DNA of 64,000 bases from Paenibacillus sp. BIHB 4019 (GTDB lineage Bacteria > Bacillota > Bacilli > Paenibacillales > Paenibacillaceae): assembly GCF_002741035.1 (NCBI RefSeq), contig NZ_CP016808.1, positions 744,001 through 808,000 on the forward strand, in the 5' to 3' direction. The notes under the pieces are model-generated. The model did no database searches. It worked only from the letters and a program-made list of their open reading frames with translations, and was not told the DNA's origin. Positions 52,303 to 61,490 of the stretch are shown piece after piece. The position numbers and the translations under genes were made by a program. The first letter of the stretch is position 1. The number at the start of each line of letters is the position of its first letter.

Positions 52303-52410
52303 ACTTCATCTTCCTCTCCACATTAGCATTCTGTCGCATAGTCCATATGATCTAGCTCAGCATACAGGAAGACACCTTAAAAAAACCTTAAAAACCGACA
52401 TTTTTCTACA

Positions 52411-52462
52411 AAAAATAGGCCCCATCGCAAAACGATGAGAACCTGTTGTGGAAGCCTATTTT
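52411..52462 (-). terminator. Terminator after the hybrid kinase gene
   Basis: AAAATAGGC ... GCCTATTTT outer arms with an inner CATCG/CGATG stem; the minus-strand flank is T-rich. Confidence 0.65.
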
Positions 52463-52493
52463 GAAAACCTGTCTTGTTAAGCCTAACAGCCTG

Positions 52494-55400
52494 TTAAACA
52501 CGCGAGGCAGGAATATGTATGGTGACTTTCGTACCGAGCCCTAGCTCGCTCTCCAGCTCCAGCGAAATCCCGTATTCGTATTTCAAGCGCTTGTTAATAT
52601 TACGCAAGCCGACCCCCTGCTGCTCAGCCGTATCGCTCCGTTCCAGCAGCGTCTCCAATCGTTCAGGCGCAATTCCGACTCCATTGTCGGCTACGACAAA
52701 TCGCCAGCCTCCATCCAGCTCCTCCACCGTCATTGTGACCCTTCCGCCCTCCATGCGATCACCGATGCCATGACGGATCGCATTTTCTACAAGCGGCTGC
52801 AGCACAAGCGGCGGCATACGCAAGCCATAAGCAGCCTCCTCGATCGCATATTCGAAACGAATACGATCCTTGAAGCGGGCCCGCTCAATGTCCACATACG
52901 TTCGAATAAGGCTAAGCTCTTCCGCAAACCCGATGCGCTCCTCCGTGTTGCTGAACCGAAAGCTTCCTCGCAGATAATCGGCCAGATCAACAATCATCTT
53001 CCGAGCGCGCTCTACATCCTTATAGCTGGATGCTACAATACTATTCAGCACGTTATACAAAAAATGAGGCTTGATCTGCGATTGTAAAAACGCCACCTCC
53101 ATGTGGACAGCACGGCCAAGCGACTCCTTCATGGCGAGCAAGCTGCCGATTCTTGCCTTTAGCTCATTAAGATCAAACGGCTTTGGTAAGTAATCGTTCG
53201 CACCCGCTTGGAAGGCCGCCACCTTATCTTGCGGCTGATAAGCTGCCGTAACCATTAGAACGGGCAGCTCCAGCAGCGAATATTGCTTGCGTATTACCTG
53301 GCACACTTCATAGCCCGACATGCCTGGCATCATTAAATCGAGGATAACGAGATCGATTCGGCCCGATTGATCCAGCTGCTCCAGCGCCTCGTACCCATTC
53401 TTGACCGCAATGACGTGATAGTCGAAAGCTTGAAGAGCGTCTATTAAAACTTTAAGGTTCACATACTGATCGTCGACGATTAGAACCGTGTGCTTTCCGC
53501 CCGGATTTGAATAGTACGGCGTATGGAAAGAATAATCGGGTTCCTTGAGCATCGCCTGAGGATTTGAATTGGATAAGAGCCGAGGCGCTTCTCCCTGCTC
53601 TTCGGCAATCGGAAGCGTGAATGTAAAGGTCGAACCGACTCCCTGTGTGGAAACAACTGCAATCGTTCCCTTTTGCAGCTCGACCAGTTGCTTCGCAATG
53701 GGCAGCCCTAATCCAAAGCCGCGATGGTGTGCTCCCTCAAGTGATTTGAATGGTTCAAAAATATGGGGAAGGTCCTGCGGCTCAATGCCTTCTCCTGTAT
53801 CCTGCACCGAAATTTCGAGTCTACCTCCCTGCTCTCTTCCGGTAATGATGATCTCTCCGTTTTTCGTATGCTTAATCGCATTATCCAGTAAATTTCCGAT
53901 AATCTGACTCAAGCGAATTTCATCGGCAAAAGCAGATGGCAGCTGCGCTGGCACCTGGTTCACAAGCCCAATCTCGCTTTCCGTGCATAGATAGGAATAA
54001 AAGCGCACCTGAACCTCCGCTACCGAACGAACATCGATCGGCACCGGAACCATCCTCATTTCCCCCTGCTTCAGCTTGGATAAATCCAAGATGTCATAAA
54101 CGAGCTGCGAAAGCTTCCTTGTAATGTCGGTAATCATCTGAAGCTTTTCCCGCTGCTCCACAGTTGGCGGATGCACGGCATCGCTTAGCATAGCCTGAGA
54201 AATATTCAATACACCATGAAGCGGCGTCTTGAATTCATGCGAGGTTCGGGCGAGAAACTCATCCTTCTGCTTGTCCGCTTGCAGCAATTGCCCGGACAGC
54301 TCCTCAATTTTTTGGAAGGCGTTCGAGAAACGGAGCGACATCAGCAAGGCAAGCATTAGCAGCACAAGAAAAGGCTCAATCGGCGGAAGCGTATAGATCG
54401 GCACACCGAAATAAACGTTCATATTCTGGTTTAACACTAGCGCATTCAATGCCATTGCCGCCACAGCTAAAAACCCGCTGCCCGCTACTTTATGCAAAGC
54501 CGTATATACGAATACATAGGTGGCGTACAGTAACGAGATCGTTACATATAGCGACGTCAATTGGCGAAAGGGGCCTGTTGAAAGCTGGGAGGCAAGACCC
54601 ATATTCAGCATGACAAGTATCACTCCAAAGGCTAGCCCTCCTCGCGTAAGCCATTTAAAGCAGTAAGGCCGAAAAGCGGTATAGACATAAAGGAAAAATC
54701 CTAGACCAACACCCACTGTAGAGACCATCTGGATGCGAAAGTACAGCCAGAATGGAAAGGAGCCGACCGCATTAAATAACACTCTTTCACCGCTTACGCT
54801 TGTAAATATAGCTATACATATGCAAACGAAGCCAAACACCACCAGTGATAAATCATTTCGACGTTGCGAGAATAATCCGATAAAATATAACCCCATGATC
54901 AGAAATGCGGTTAACGCAACCCAATCATGAGCGGTAGCCTGATCGCGAAGTCTGGTCATTTGCTCAGCCTTGCCTAAGAGAAGGGATTCACCAATTCCGC
55001 TGCCAACACGAAATTCGTAATTGGCTACCTGAACCAGAATTTCATTCCAGCCTGGTTGCAATGTAAAATAGCTTACATATGGTTTATTAAGTGCTTTGTA
55101 ATGCTCTTGCTCAGCCGGATTCCCGCTTGATCCGACGATTTCGCCGTTAACAATGAGCCGATTGGAAATCAGGATCGACGCTGTTTTCAAGCCATAGACT
55201 CCGCCCGTATCGCCCATCTGAAGCTGCAAGCGATAGGTCGCCATGCCAATGGTGTCTATCTGCTTTGACCATGATCCGGGAACCTGAATCAGCGCCGGTG
55301 ACATATCCCCCGCAGCGCCAGAGGAGAGAGCGGGCTGATGGGTGAGCAATTGATTCGGGTAAAGCTCCCACTGCCCATCCAATCGAACGGCCCCTTCCTC

Positions 55401-55547
55401 CTCGAACCTCCACGCCGTTAAGTCCATAATTCCATTCACTGCTGCCGGCATAGGCTTCAGCTGGAACGTTGAATAAGTCAATAGCATGACGTAGGTTGCA
55501 ATCAACAAAGTTAAAGTGATCAGCGCCGCCGCAACTTTTTTTCTCAT
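52494..55547 (-). CDS. Hybrid sensor kinase: 7TM-DISM, HisKA, receiver and second LytS-type kinase domain
   Basis: 1017 residues. Membrane helix near the N-terminus, an extracellular galactose-binding-like 7TMR-DISM region (about 40-200), seven membrane helices (about 205-405), then HisKA with ARTSHEFKTPLHGVL (about 440), HATPase (GRGFGLGLPIAKQL-type G box, about 545-650), a receiver (686-795) with Asp in LVILDLMMPGMSG, then a second kinase of LytS type with SQIKPHFLYNVLNSI (about 822) and HATPase (PLVLQPLVENAIRHGI, DNGVGI). Two catalytic cores in one chain are notable. Its ATG overlaps the stop of the SARP regulator. Confidence 0.88.
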   Translation of the reverse strand: MRKKVAAALITLTLLIATYVMLLTYSTFQLKPMPAAVNGIMDLTAWRFEEEGAVRLDGQWELYPNQLLTHQPALSSGAAGDMSPALIQVPGSWSKQIDTIGMATYRLQLQMGDTGGVYGLKTASILISNRLIVNGEIVGSSGNPAEQEHYKALNKPYVSYFTLQPGWNEILVQVANYEFRVGSGIGESLLLGKAEQMTRLRDQATAHDWVALTAFLIMGLYFIGLFSQRRNDLSLVVFGFVCICIAIFTSVSGERVLFNAVGSFPFWLYFRIQMVSTVGVGLGFFLYVYTAFRPYCFKWLTRGGLAFGVILVMLNMGLASQLSTGPFRQLTSLYVTISLLYATYVFVYTALHKVAGSGFLAVAAMALNALVLNQNMNVYFGVPIYTLPPIEPFLVLLMLALLMSLRFSNAFQKIEELSGQLLQADKQKDEFLARTSHEFKTPLHGVLNISQAMLSDAVHPPTVEQREKLQMITDITRKLSQLVYDILDLSKLKQGEMRMVPVPIDVRSVAEVQVRFYSYLCTESEIGLVNQVPAQLPSAFADEIRLSQIIGNLLDNAIKHTKNGEIIITGREQGGRLEISVQDTGEGIEPQDLPHIFEPFKSLEGAHHRGFGLGLPIAKQLVELQKGTIAVVSTQGVGSTFTFTLPIAEEQGEAPRLLSNSNPQAMLKEPDYSFHTPYYSNPGGKHTVLIVDDQYVNLKVLIDALQAFDYHVIAVKNGYEALEQLDQSGRIDLVILDLMMPGMSGYEVCQVIRKQYSLLELPVLMVTAAYQPQDKVAAFQAGANDYLPKPFDLNELKARIGSLLAMKESLGRAVHMEVAFLQSQIKPHFLYNVLNSIVASSYKDVERARKMIVDLADYLRGSFRFSNTEERIGFAEELSLIRTYVDIERARFKDRIRFEYAIEEAAYGLRMPPLVLQPLVENAIRHGIGDRMEGGRVTMTVEELDGGWRFVVADNGVGIAPERLETLLERSDTAEQQGVGLRNINKRLKYEYGISLELESELGLGTKVTIHIPASRV

Positions 55548-56692
55548 CAGGCTTGCCGCTCTGTTTGGTCTGTCGTTTCTTCAATTAGCCGCAAGGTCTC
55601 TGCCTCTAGGTCAGCTCCCAAGTGCAAGCGGACTGCTTGCTGCAGCTGTAGACAGACACGGTACGCCTCATTGCGATTGCCCATCTTCAAATGCAGCTTA
55701 ATCAATTCGCGTCCGTCCAGCTCCGAATCCGGGGCTAACGACAATAGCTTTTGCAGGCTGTCTATTGCAAGCGAAAGATTGCCCTGAATTTGAAAATGCG
55801 CATACCCTCTGCGAAGCAAGCGAACGTAAGAGGATTTAATTTCCAGCTGTCTAGCAGTAGCCCAATTAAAATCGCAGGCTTCCATATATTCACCTTTGTA
55901 CAGCTGGTTTATTTTATGATAGGACCTTTCATCCAGCTCCACCATAGCCAAGGTGCTGCTGATCAGCTGCTCGAATTCAATGACATCGACCGTCACGCCG
56001 TCCAAGGAAGCGCCAAAGCCTTGATCTGCTTTTATAATATGAATTGGAATATGATGCTCCGCCAGGCTTTTCCTTAAATAAGACAGGCATGTATACAAAT
56101 ACGTCTTCGCCTTGCTCAGATCATAACCCGGCCATAATGCCTCAATGATAGATGCAGTATTCACAGACTTTCCGGCATAATGGATTAAAAACGCGCAGAG
56201 CTCCTTTTCCTTCTTCGTCCTCCATGTCAGTCCCTTGCTCGTGTTATCAGGCAGTACAAGCTGGAAGCCTCCCAAGCATTGAACAGCAGGGGCGGTCCCT
56301 GCTCTTTGGCGTGAAAGAATAGCGGACTCGGCTAAGGTCTGCTTTATGCGCGACACCGTGTTCTGTAATCTATCTATCGTAAATGGCTTCAGTAAATAGT
56401 CGATCGATTGAATTTCAAACGCTTCGACCGCATATTCGGCAAAAGCCGTTGTGAATACGATCGGCATTTGCGGGAACATGCTTCTGATGATTCTGGCAGC
56501 CTCCGTGCCCTTCATTCCCGGCATTTGGTTGTCTAGAAACACGGCATCTACGAGTGACTGGCCTACAGCCTCAATCGCTTGAATCGGATTCAAATATCTT
56601 CCTACGACTTGAACATCGCCCATTTGCCCAAGCAATATTTCCAACAAATCCAGCGCATCCTCTTCATCGTCAATGAGCATTACACGAATCAT
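55547..56692 (-). CDS. Response regulator with SARP/BTAD-type output
   Basis: 381 residues: receiver 1-120 (MLIDDEEDALDLL, Asp in AVFLDNQMPGMKG, LLKPF), a winged-helix part (about 145-230, RTKKEKELCAFLIHYAGKSVNTASIIEALWP) and a bacterial transcriptional activation domain with TPR-like helices (240-381). This architecture accompanies 7TM-DISM hybrid kinases in Paenibacillus. It is the first gene of the pair, 9.2 kb upstream of the end of the SLH gene and read in the same direction. Confidence 0.88.
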   Translation of the reverse strand: MIRVMLIDDEEDALDLLEILLGQMGDVQVVGRYLNPIQAIEAVGQSLVDAVFLDNQMPGMKGTEAARIIRSMFPQMPIVFTTAFAEYAVEAFEIQSIDYLLKPFTIDRLQNTVSRIKQTLAESAILSRQRAGTAPAVQCLGGFQLVLPDNTSKGLTWRTKKEKELCAFLIHYAGKSVNTASIIEALWPGYDLSKAKTYLYTCLSYLRKSLAEHHIPIHIIKADQGFGASLDGVTVDVIEFEQLISSTLAMVELDERSYHKINQLYKGEYMEACDFNWATARQLEIKSSYVRLLRRGYAHFQIQGNLSLAIDSLQKLLSLAPDSELDGRELIKLHLKMGNRNEAYRVCLQLQQAVRLHLGADLEAETLRLIEETTDQTERQA

Positions 56693-56830
56693 TCGTTCTT
56701 GTCTCCTTCAACTTTTTTGCATGTAACCTTCTCTGCACGGAGAACACTAACTTAACTATGTAAGGGGGAAACTTATTAATTCTTATATTTTATATTTCGC
56801 AAATAACTGACTACATCTAGCCTTTTATTT

Positions 56831-57400
56831 CTAAAACGTACTAAGCCGTAGTTCATAAAAATACTGCACACTCGGATGCTTTAGCTTCATCTTCTCGCTC
56901 ATGTTTAAAATCCGCTTTTTCCCAACGCGCCTGTCCACCAAAGCTAGTATATTCAATAAAATATCATGGCTCTCCATACTTTCATCAATAGAGGTGGATA
57001 AAAACTTAGTCGCTGCAGTGATAAAATTAGATTTGCTTAATAAGGACTGTGCCGCCATAAGCTCCTTTGCATGCTCGGAAATTTTTCTGCTTCGGGCAAT
57101 GACGATTAGACGATCCTCTGGAACTAAACCCTTGGTCTCTTTTCTGACGGCTTCCATTTCTTCCATGCTGATAGGAATTTGAATGCTTGAATCATTCTTA
57201 ATCTCCAGCTCTGTCTGGTACCATCTGATGGCGTTAGCCCTATCACTCATATTGAGCACATTCTTCTTATCTACCGCAATATAACAAAGCCCTGCTTTAT
57301 CAGGCAAATAACGATAGCTGGTTGCACGATATTCAACCCTTCCCTGTAACGCAGGACTAAGAAAACTCTCCAGATTTTGTTTCATTTTGCTCCAGGACAT
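56831..57400 (-). CDS. Conserved protein, possibly SF0329 family
   Basis: 189 residues. The start MSWSKMKQNLESFLSPALQGRVEYRATSYRY resembles the W-S-K-x-K ... L-x-G-R-V lead-in that I associate with the SF0329 family; certainty is moderate. No signal or membrane segment. ATAGGAGG precedes ATG. Function unknown. The C-terminal half is helical with many Lys/Glu residues. Confidence 0.6.
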   Translation of the reverse strand: MSWSKMKQNLESFLSPALQGRVEYRATSYRYLPDKAGLCYIAVDKKNVLNMSDRANAIRWYQTELEIKNDSSIQIPISMEEMEAVRKETKGLVPEDRLIVIARSRKISEHAKELMAAQSLLSKSNFITAATKFLSTSIDESMESHDILLNILALVDRRVGKKRILNMSEKMKLKHPSVQYFYELRLSTF

Positions 57401-57502
57401 GTATTCCTCCTATGTTCTCTATTAATAACTGCCTCTCGATACAGTCTTGCTATCATCTATAATACAATAACCAATCCTCAATCCACTATGTTCAAATGAA
57501 AA

Positions 57503-57527
57503 AACCTCCACTGCTACAGGGGAGGTT
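57503..57527 (-). terminator. Terminator-like hairpin
   Basis: AACCTCC/GGAGGTT outer arms and CTG/CAG inner pair; a T-run follows on the minus strand. No intact gene ends beside it. Confidence 0.6.
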
Positions 57528-57737
57528 AACATAATTCTTGCTATTAACGTGGTTTGCCTCGCAAACCATCCTAATGTCGGAGGAAAAATTTAAAGTTTCC
57601 AATTTAGGTAAATATTTAAAATAAGGTCAAGTCTGATGCCTGCCACTTAATTCCCAACTCTAATCAAAGTAGCAAGCAATCATTTAAACATCTATTTGTA
57701 AGCGAGTAACTGTTCACACTTCCCTACTAATTAAAAA

Positions 57738-57768
57738 AAGAACAGCCCATAGAGTACAGGTGTTCTTC
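57738..57768 (-). terminator. Terminator-like hairpin
   Basis: AAGAACA ... TGTTCTT arms followed by seven T residues on the minus strand. It would end transcripts from the DUF4256 gene or the remnant at 57820. Confidence 0.65.
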
Positions 57769-57819
57769 TCACTTCAAGTATCTTTTTTTATTAAAAGCAA
57801 ATACATAATCGATTTCTGT

Positions 57820-57951
57820 TCATCCATGAGAGACATCCGAATTCGCAATCGGGACAATATCTCTATTGTTGTATTCCTTTACAATTTGGCCTTCCGATGT
57901 TTTATAAACAATATATGTAATGAGGGAAGAGGTTAACCTATTTCTTGCTAT
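57820..57951 (-). pseudogene. Small reading-frame remnant
   Basis: A 43-codon stretch reading ARNRLTSSLITYIVYKTSEG and continuing QIVKEYNNRDIVPIANSD has good protein character but would start with ATA and has no RBS. It may be a decayed small gene. The rest of 57401-57987 shows only hairpins. Confidence 0.35.
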
Positions 57952-57987
57952 CTAATGTAAAAAATCAATCGGTCTCCACCTGAAAGG

Positions 57988-58566
57988 CTAGACCCTTAAC
58001 CAGCCCCGGAACCCTCTAGCGCCATAATAGGATTCTGCTCCATTGTGATATAAGAAAATTGTGTTATAGCGACGATCACAAAAAACAGCACCGCCGAGCT
58101 CTCTAATATTAGCGGGTGTTTTCACCCAACTGGACGTTTTTAAATCGAATTTCCCAAGCTCCTGCAGCCCCCGATACTGTTCTTCTGTTAAAAGCTCAAT
58201 ACCCATGGATGCTGCCATTTCCATCGCACTAGTTTGCGGCTTATGCTCTTTTCGTGACTCTAGCGCTTCACGGTCGTAGCAAATGCTTCTGCGACCTTTA
58301 GGACTTTCCGCCGAACAATCATAAAAAATGAACTCGCCCGTCTCCTTGTCGTAATCAACAACATCCGGTTCACCGCTGGTTCTCTCCATTTCATAAAGCG
58401 ACCATAGCTTCTCGGTCTGAGCTTCAAGCTTTGCTTGTACGTTAGCCCATTCAAGATCCTTATGCCGATCTATATTTTTATTAAAACGGGCTTTCAAGAC
58501 TTTAAGCAATTCCTCACGCAGCTCTGCAGACAGCTCCTTTGTAGAGCTGTTTGAACGCGTTGTCAT
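57988..58566 (-). CDS. DUF4256 family protein
   Basis: About 192 residues from ATG 58566 (GGGAG 8 nt before it); in-frame ATGs at 58572 and 58590 are alternatives. The family features are LRELLKVLKARFNKNIDRHKDLEW-like N-terminus, GEPDVVDYD, FYDCSAESPKGRRSICYDREAL and the C-terminal AVFCDRRYNTIFLYHNGAESYYGARGFRGWLRV. Cytoplasmic, function unknown. Confidence 0.85.
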   Translation of the reverse strand: MTTRSNSSTKELSAELREELLKVLKARFNKNIDRHKDLEWANVQAKLEAQTEKLWSLYEMERTSGEPDVVDYDKETGEFIFYDCSAESPKGRRSICYDREALESRKEHKPQTSAMEMAASMGIELLTEEQYRGLQELGKFDLKTSSWVKTPANIRELGGAVFCDRRYNTIFLYHNGAESYYGARGFRGWLRV

Positions 58567-58774
58567 GTTCATTTCTCCCTTCAATATCATGCTGCTGCAA
58601 GCCGCTTACCCAACCTTCCGACCTTACGTGTGCATCCTCCTTTCATTTGACATTCGTTACGCGATTTCCTGCCTCGTCTATCGTTTCACATGCCGCATTG
58701 CTTGTTTCAATGCTGCTTCTTTTGACTCCAAAACCATATGATGATACCTTTATTTTAGAATGGAGGAGATATCT

Positions 58775-59431
58775 TTGACGAAACGAGCAATGACGGATGA
58801 AGCAAAGGCTTTAAAAGCCCAAGCCATTATAGATAAGGCGGCAGAGATGTTCGCTTCTTCAGAATACGATAAAATTAAAATGTCTGATATTGCTATAGCA
58901 ATGAATATGTCGAAAGGCATTTTGTTCGTTTATTTTAAAACGAAGGAATCGCTTTTTTTTCACCTGCTGTGCACAGAATATGAAAAAAGGCTTATTAGGC
59001 TTACGGAAATGATTCAAGCTAGCCAAATACAAAAATTCGACGACTTCAAAGATTTAGTTATGACTGAACTGATTGAACTCGTTGATCATAATCCGCTCTA
59101 CATTCGCTTGGAAGCTATGCGTTCCGCCGTTCTTGAGCAAAATGTAGATGCTGAACTGATGTTGCGACTGAAGACAAATTTATATGCCGAAATGATGAAA
59201 ATGACAGCATTAATTTGTGAAAATAATATATTAGATCCATCGGAAGTGATGGATATTTTTCAAGCACAGGGCTCCATTATCATTGGATGCAAGCTTTCCT
59301 CCATGATACCAGCGGAGCTTGAAGCAATCATTACGGAAAACGGTCTAGAAGGATTCAAACGTGATTTCAAAACAGATGTTCTCCGAACAATGAAAAATTA
59401 TTTGGACGGTTACAAAAGGGATAGCCTTTAG
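58775..59431 (+). CDS. TetR family regulator, paralog A
   Basis: 218 residues from TTG 58775 behind GGAGGAG; the alignment with paralog B supports this start. HTH: ADKAAEMFASSEYDKIKMSDIAIAMNMSKGILFVYFKTKESLFFHLL. The whole length aligns with the gene at 60526 including LVDHNPLYIRLE and IITGCKL-like segments, so the two arose by duplication. They flank an SDR gene read in the same direction. Confidence 0.88.
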   Translation: MTKRAMTDEAKALKAQAIIDKAAEMFASSEYDKIKMSDIAIAMNMSKGILFVYFKTKESLFFHLLCTEYEKRLIRLTEMIQASQIQKFDDFKDLVMTELIELVDHNPLYIRLEAMRSAVLEQNVDAELMLRLKTNLYAEMMKMTALICENNILDPSEVMDIFQAQGSIIIGCKLSSMIPAELEAIITENGLEGFKRDFKTDVLRTMKNYLDGYKRDSL

Positions 59432-59465
59432 ATTACCTCTATTTAGAACACTATAAGAGTCCATT

Positions 59466-59508
59466 AAAGGGCGTCTGCTCGTCAAAAAACGAGGCAGATG
59501 CCCTTTTG
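59466..59508 (+). terminator. Terminator after TetR paralog A
   Basis: AAAGGGC(G)TCTGCTCGT and ACGAGGCAGA(T)GCCCTTT arms with a short A-rich loop, then TTGTTGTT. Confidence 0.8.
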
Positions 59509-59576
59509 TTGTTGTTCATTTTTTTTATTGTGATCCTCATTTGTCCAGCCTATTCACCATTAAAGTATATTGGCCC

Positions 59577-59619
59577 TTTACAATTGACCTTAAGTCATTT
59601 ATAATTGACCACAAGTCAA
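59577..59619 (+). promoter_or_regulatory. SDR promoter with two tandem TetR-type operators
   Basis: TTTACA (59577-59582), 17-nt spacer, TATAAT (59600-59605). Two inverted repeats, TTGACCTTAAGTCAT (59584-59598) and TTGACCACAAGTCAA (59605-59619), are exactly 21 nt apart, placing one in the spacer and one just after the -10. Both paralogous TetR proteins are candidates to bind. Confidence 0.7.
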
Positions 59620-59640
59620 CTATAACAGGAGGAATAAAAA

Positions 59641-60459
59641 ATGAGCAAAAAAGTAGCGCTAATTACAGGAGCATCTGCAGGTATTGGAAAGTCGACAGCC
59701 ATCGAGCTTCACAACAAAGGGTTTATTGTATACGGTGCAGCCCGCCGCAAAGAGATGATGCAGGATCTCGCTAAATTGGGGATACGCACGATTTCTCTGG
59801 ATGTGACCAATGAAGAGTCGATGGTCAGCTGCGTGAACGAAATTTTGAAGAAGGAAGGCCGGATTGACGTACTCGTCAATAATGCTGGATATGGCTCATA
59901 CGGAGCAGTAGAGGATGTGCCGATGGAGGAAGCAAGACGTCAAATGGAAGTGAATGTGTTCGGGCTCGCTCGTATGACTCAGCTTGTATTGCCTAGCATG
60001 AGAAAACATAAATTCGGAAAAATCATCAACATTTCTTCTATGGGAGGAAAGGTCTGGACCTCTTTTGGCGGCTGGTATCATGCTACTAAGTTCGCGGTTG
60101 AAGGCTTCTCCGATTGCTTGCGATTGGAAGTCGAACCATTCGGAATTGATGTCATTGTCATCGAGCCGGGTGGAATTGCCACCGATTGGGGCGTCATCGC
60201 AGCCGAGAATCTCAGAATCGCTTCTGCAAAGGGAGCTTACATGGAGGCTGCCAATAAATCGGCCGATAATATGGTGAAGACTTATTCTGGCAGCAGCCTA
60301 ACCAAGCCGGAAGTGATCGCTCGCTGTATTGGCAAGGCCGCAACGGTCAAAAAGCCGAAAACCCGTTATCTGGTTGGCTTTGGCGCAAAACCAATGGTAT
60401 TTATCAAAACCGTTTTTGGTGATCGCGTGTTCGACAAAATGATTAAAAGATTCAGCTAA
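59641..60459 (+). CDS. Short-chain dehydrogenase/reductase
   Basis: 272 residues behind CAGGAGG. Classical SDR: TGASAGIG cofactor motif, NNAGYG, catalytic ISSMGG Ser and YHATK Tyr/Lys, and EPGGIATDWG after the active site. The sequence type (YGAARRKEMMQDL) fits NADP-dependent oxidoreductases of lipid or ketone substrates; substrate unknown. Its promoter carries paired operators and the gene lies between two TetR paralogs. Confidence 0.9.
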   Translation: MSKKVALITGASAGIGKSTAIELHNKGFIVYGAARRKEMMQDLAKLGIRTISLDVTNEESMVSCVNEILKKEGRIDVLVNNAGYGSYGAVEDVPMEEARRQMEVNVFGLARMTQLVLPSMRKHKFGKIINISSMGGKVWTSFGGWYHATKFAVEGFSDCLRLEVEPFGIDVIVIEPGGIATDWGVIAAENLRIASAKGAYMEAANKSADNMVKTYSGSSLTKPEVIARCIGKAATVKKPKTRYLVGFGAKPMVFIKTVFGDRVFDKMIKRFS

Positions 60460-60525
60460 CTGTGTTGTGTTGTCCCTGTTATAGTACGACTCCAAATCGA
60501 GTTGTTGTTTGAAATGGAGGTTGAG

Positions 60526-61182
60526 ATGGCAAAGCGTGCAATGACAAATGAGGCAAAGGCCTTGAAGGCCCAATCCATTCTGGATAAAGCGGTGGAGCTG
60601 TTTACCTCCTATGATTATGAACAGATCAAGATGTCGGATATTGCAAAAGAAATGAACATGTCTAAGGGTATTTTGTTCGTCTATTTTAAAACAAAGGAAT
60701 CGTTGTTTTTCCATCTGCTCACCAGGGAATATGAAAAAAGGCTCCAGCATCTGATGAATATGATTATAGAAACACGAATCAATAATGAGGACGATTTCAA
60801 GCAACTCGTTATGAAGGAGCTCATCGAGCTGGTCGACCACAATCCTTTGTATATTCGGCTTGAGTCTATTCGCACATCGGTGCTGGAAAAGAATATTGAT
60901 GCCGAAGTAATGCTGGAGCTGAAATCCGGTCTTTATAACAAAATGATCATAATGACAAATTTGCTGTGCGACAGCGGCATTGTGACGGAAGCCGCAGTGA
61001 TGGATATTTTCCAAGCGGAAGCCTCGATTATTACTGGCTGCAAATTGTCTGCTACCTTGCCGAATGAAGTGATTGAAATTATTGAAAGAAACGGCATGCA
61101 TGGTTTTAAGCGCGATTTCAAGGCCGATGTTATGGATACAATGTCCTATTATCTCGATGGTTATTTCCAAGGGAGACGATGA
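60526..61182 (+). CDS. TetR family regulator, paralog B
   Basis: 218 residues from ATG 60526 (GGAGG before it), starting MAKRAMTNEAKALKAQSILD. Closely similar to paralog A (MTKRAMTDEAKALKAQAIID) over the whole length. It follows the SDR gene by 66 nt and may be partly co-transcribed, giving a feedback loop. Confidence 0.88.
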   Translation: MAKRAMTNEAKALKAQSILDKAVELFTSYDYEQIKMSDIAKEMNMSKGILFVYFKTKESLFFHLLTREYEKRLQHLMNMIIETRINNEDDFKQLVMKELIELVDHNPLYIRLESIRTSVLEKNIDAEVMLELKSGLYNKMIIMTNLLCDSGIVTEAAVMDIFQAEASIITGCKLSATLPNEVIEIIERNGMHGFKRDFKADVMDTMSYYLDGYFQGRR

Positions 61183-61262
61183 GTCCCCGTTCCTGTCGGG
61201 GCTCTGCTTCCCCCTTTATATGCAGAATCGGTAGTTGATTTGGAACTTTAGAGGAGGAAAAA

Positions 61263-61347
61263 ATGCAAAAGAGTCCAGAGCTTATCTATACAAAATGCTA
61301 ATGCCGTGCTGAATGAACTACTAGGGTTGTCTCATCAATTGGCCTGA
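61263..61347 (+). pseudogene. Short remnant with strong ribosome binding site
   Basis: GAGGAGG precedes ATG 61263, but the frame stops after 12 codons (MQKSPELIYTKC). A second frame over the same stretch continues QNANAVLNELLGLSHQLA to TGA 61347. The pattern suggests a frameshifted and truncated gene start. No family recognised. Confidence 0.35.
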
Positions 61348-61365
61348 TTCATGACGGTCTCATGA

Positions 61366-61398
61366 AAAAGGTTCAAGCCGCTGGGGCCTGAACCTTTT
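61366..61398. terminator. Bidirectional terminator
   Basis: AAAAGGTTCA(A)G ... C(C)TGAACCTTTT arms; usable in both directions, between the remnant and the AlkD-like gene. Confidence 0.75.
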
Positions 61399-61490
61399 GG
61401 AATAGCTTACTCAAAATGTTGAGCGGCATCATGCTGTATGGACGCTTCCATACTCAATGTCAATTGAGAACTGAGCCAGGTCAAGCCTTG

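Noticed and set aside
60298..61170. 290-codon open frame on the minus strand
   Set aside because: It is the antisense shadow of TetR paralog B and the end of the SDR gene; its His/Asn/Phe-rich composition, lack of RBS and the strong sense genes rule it out.
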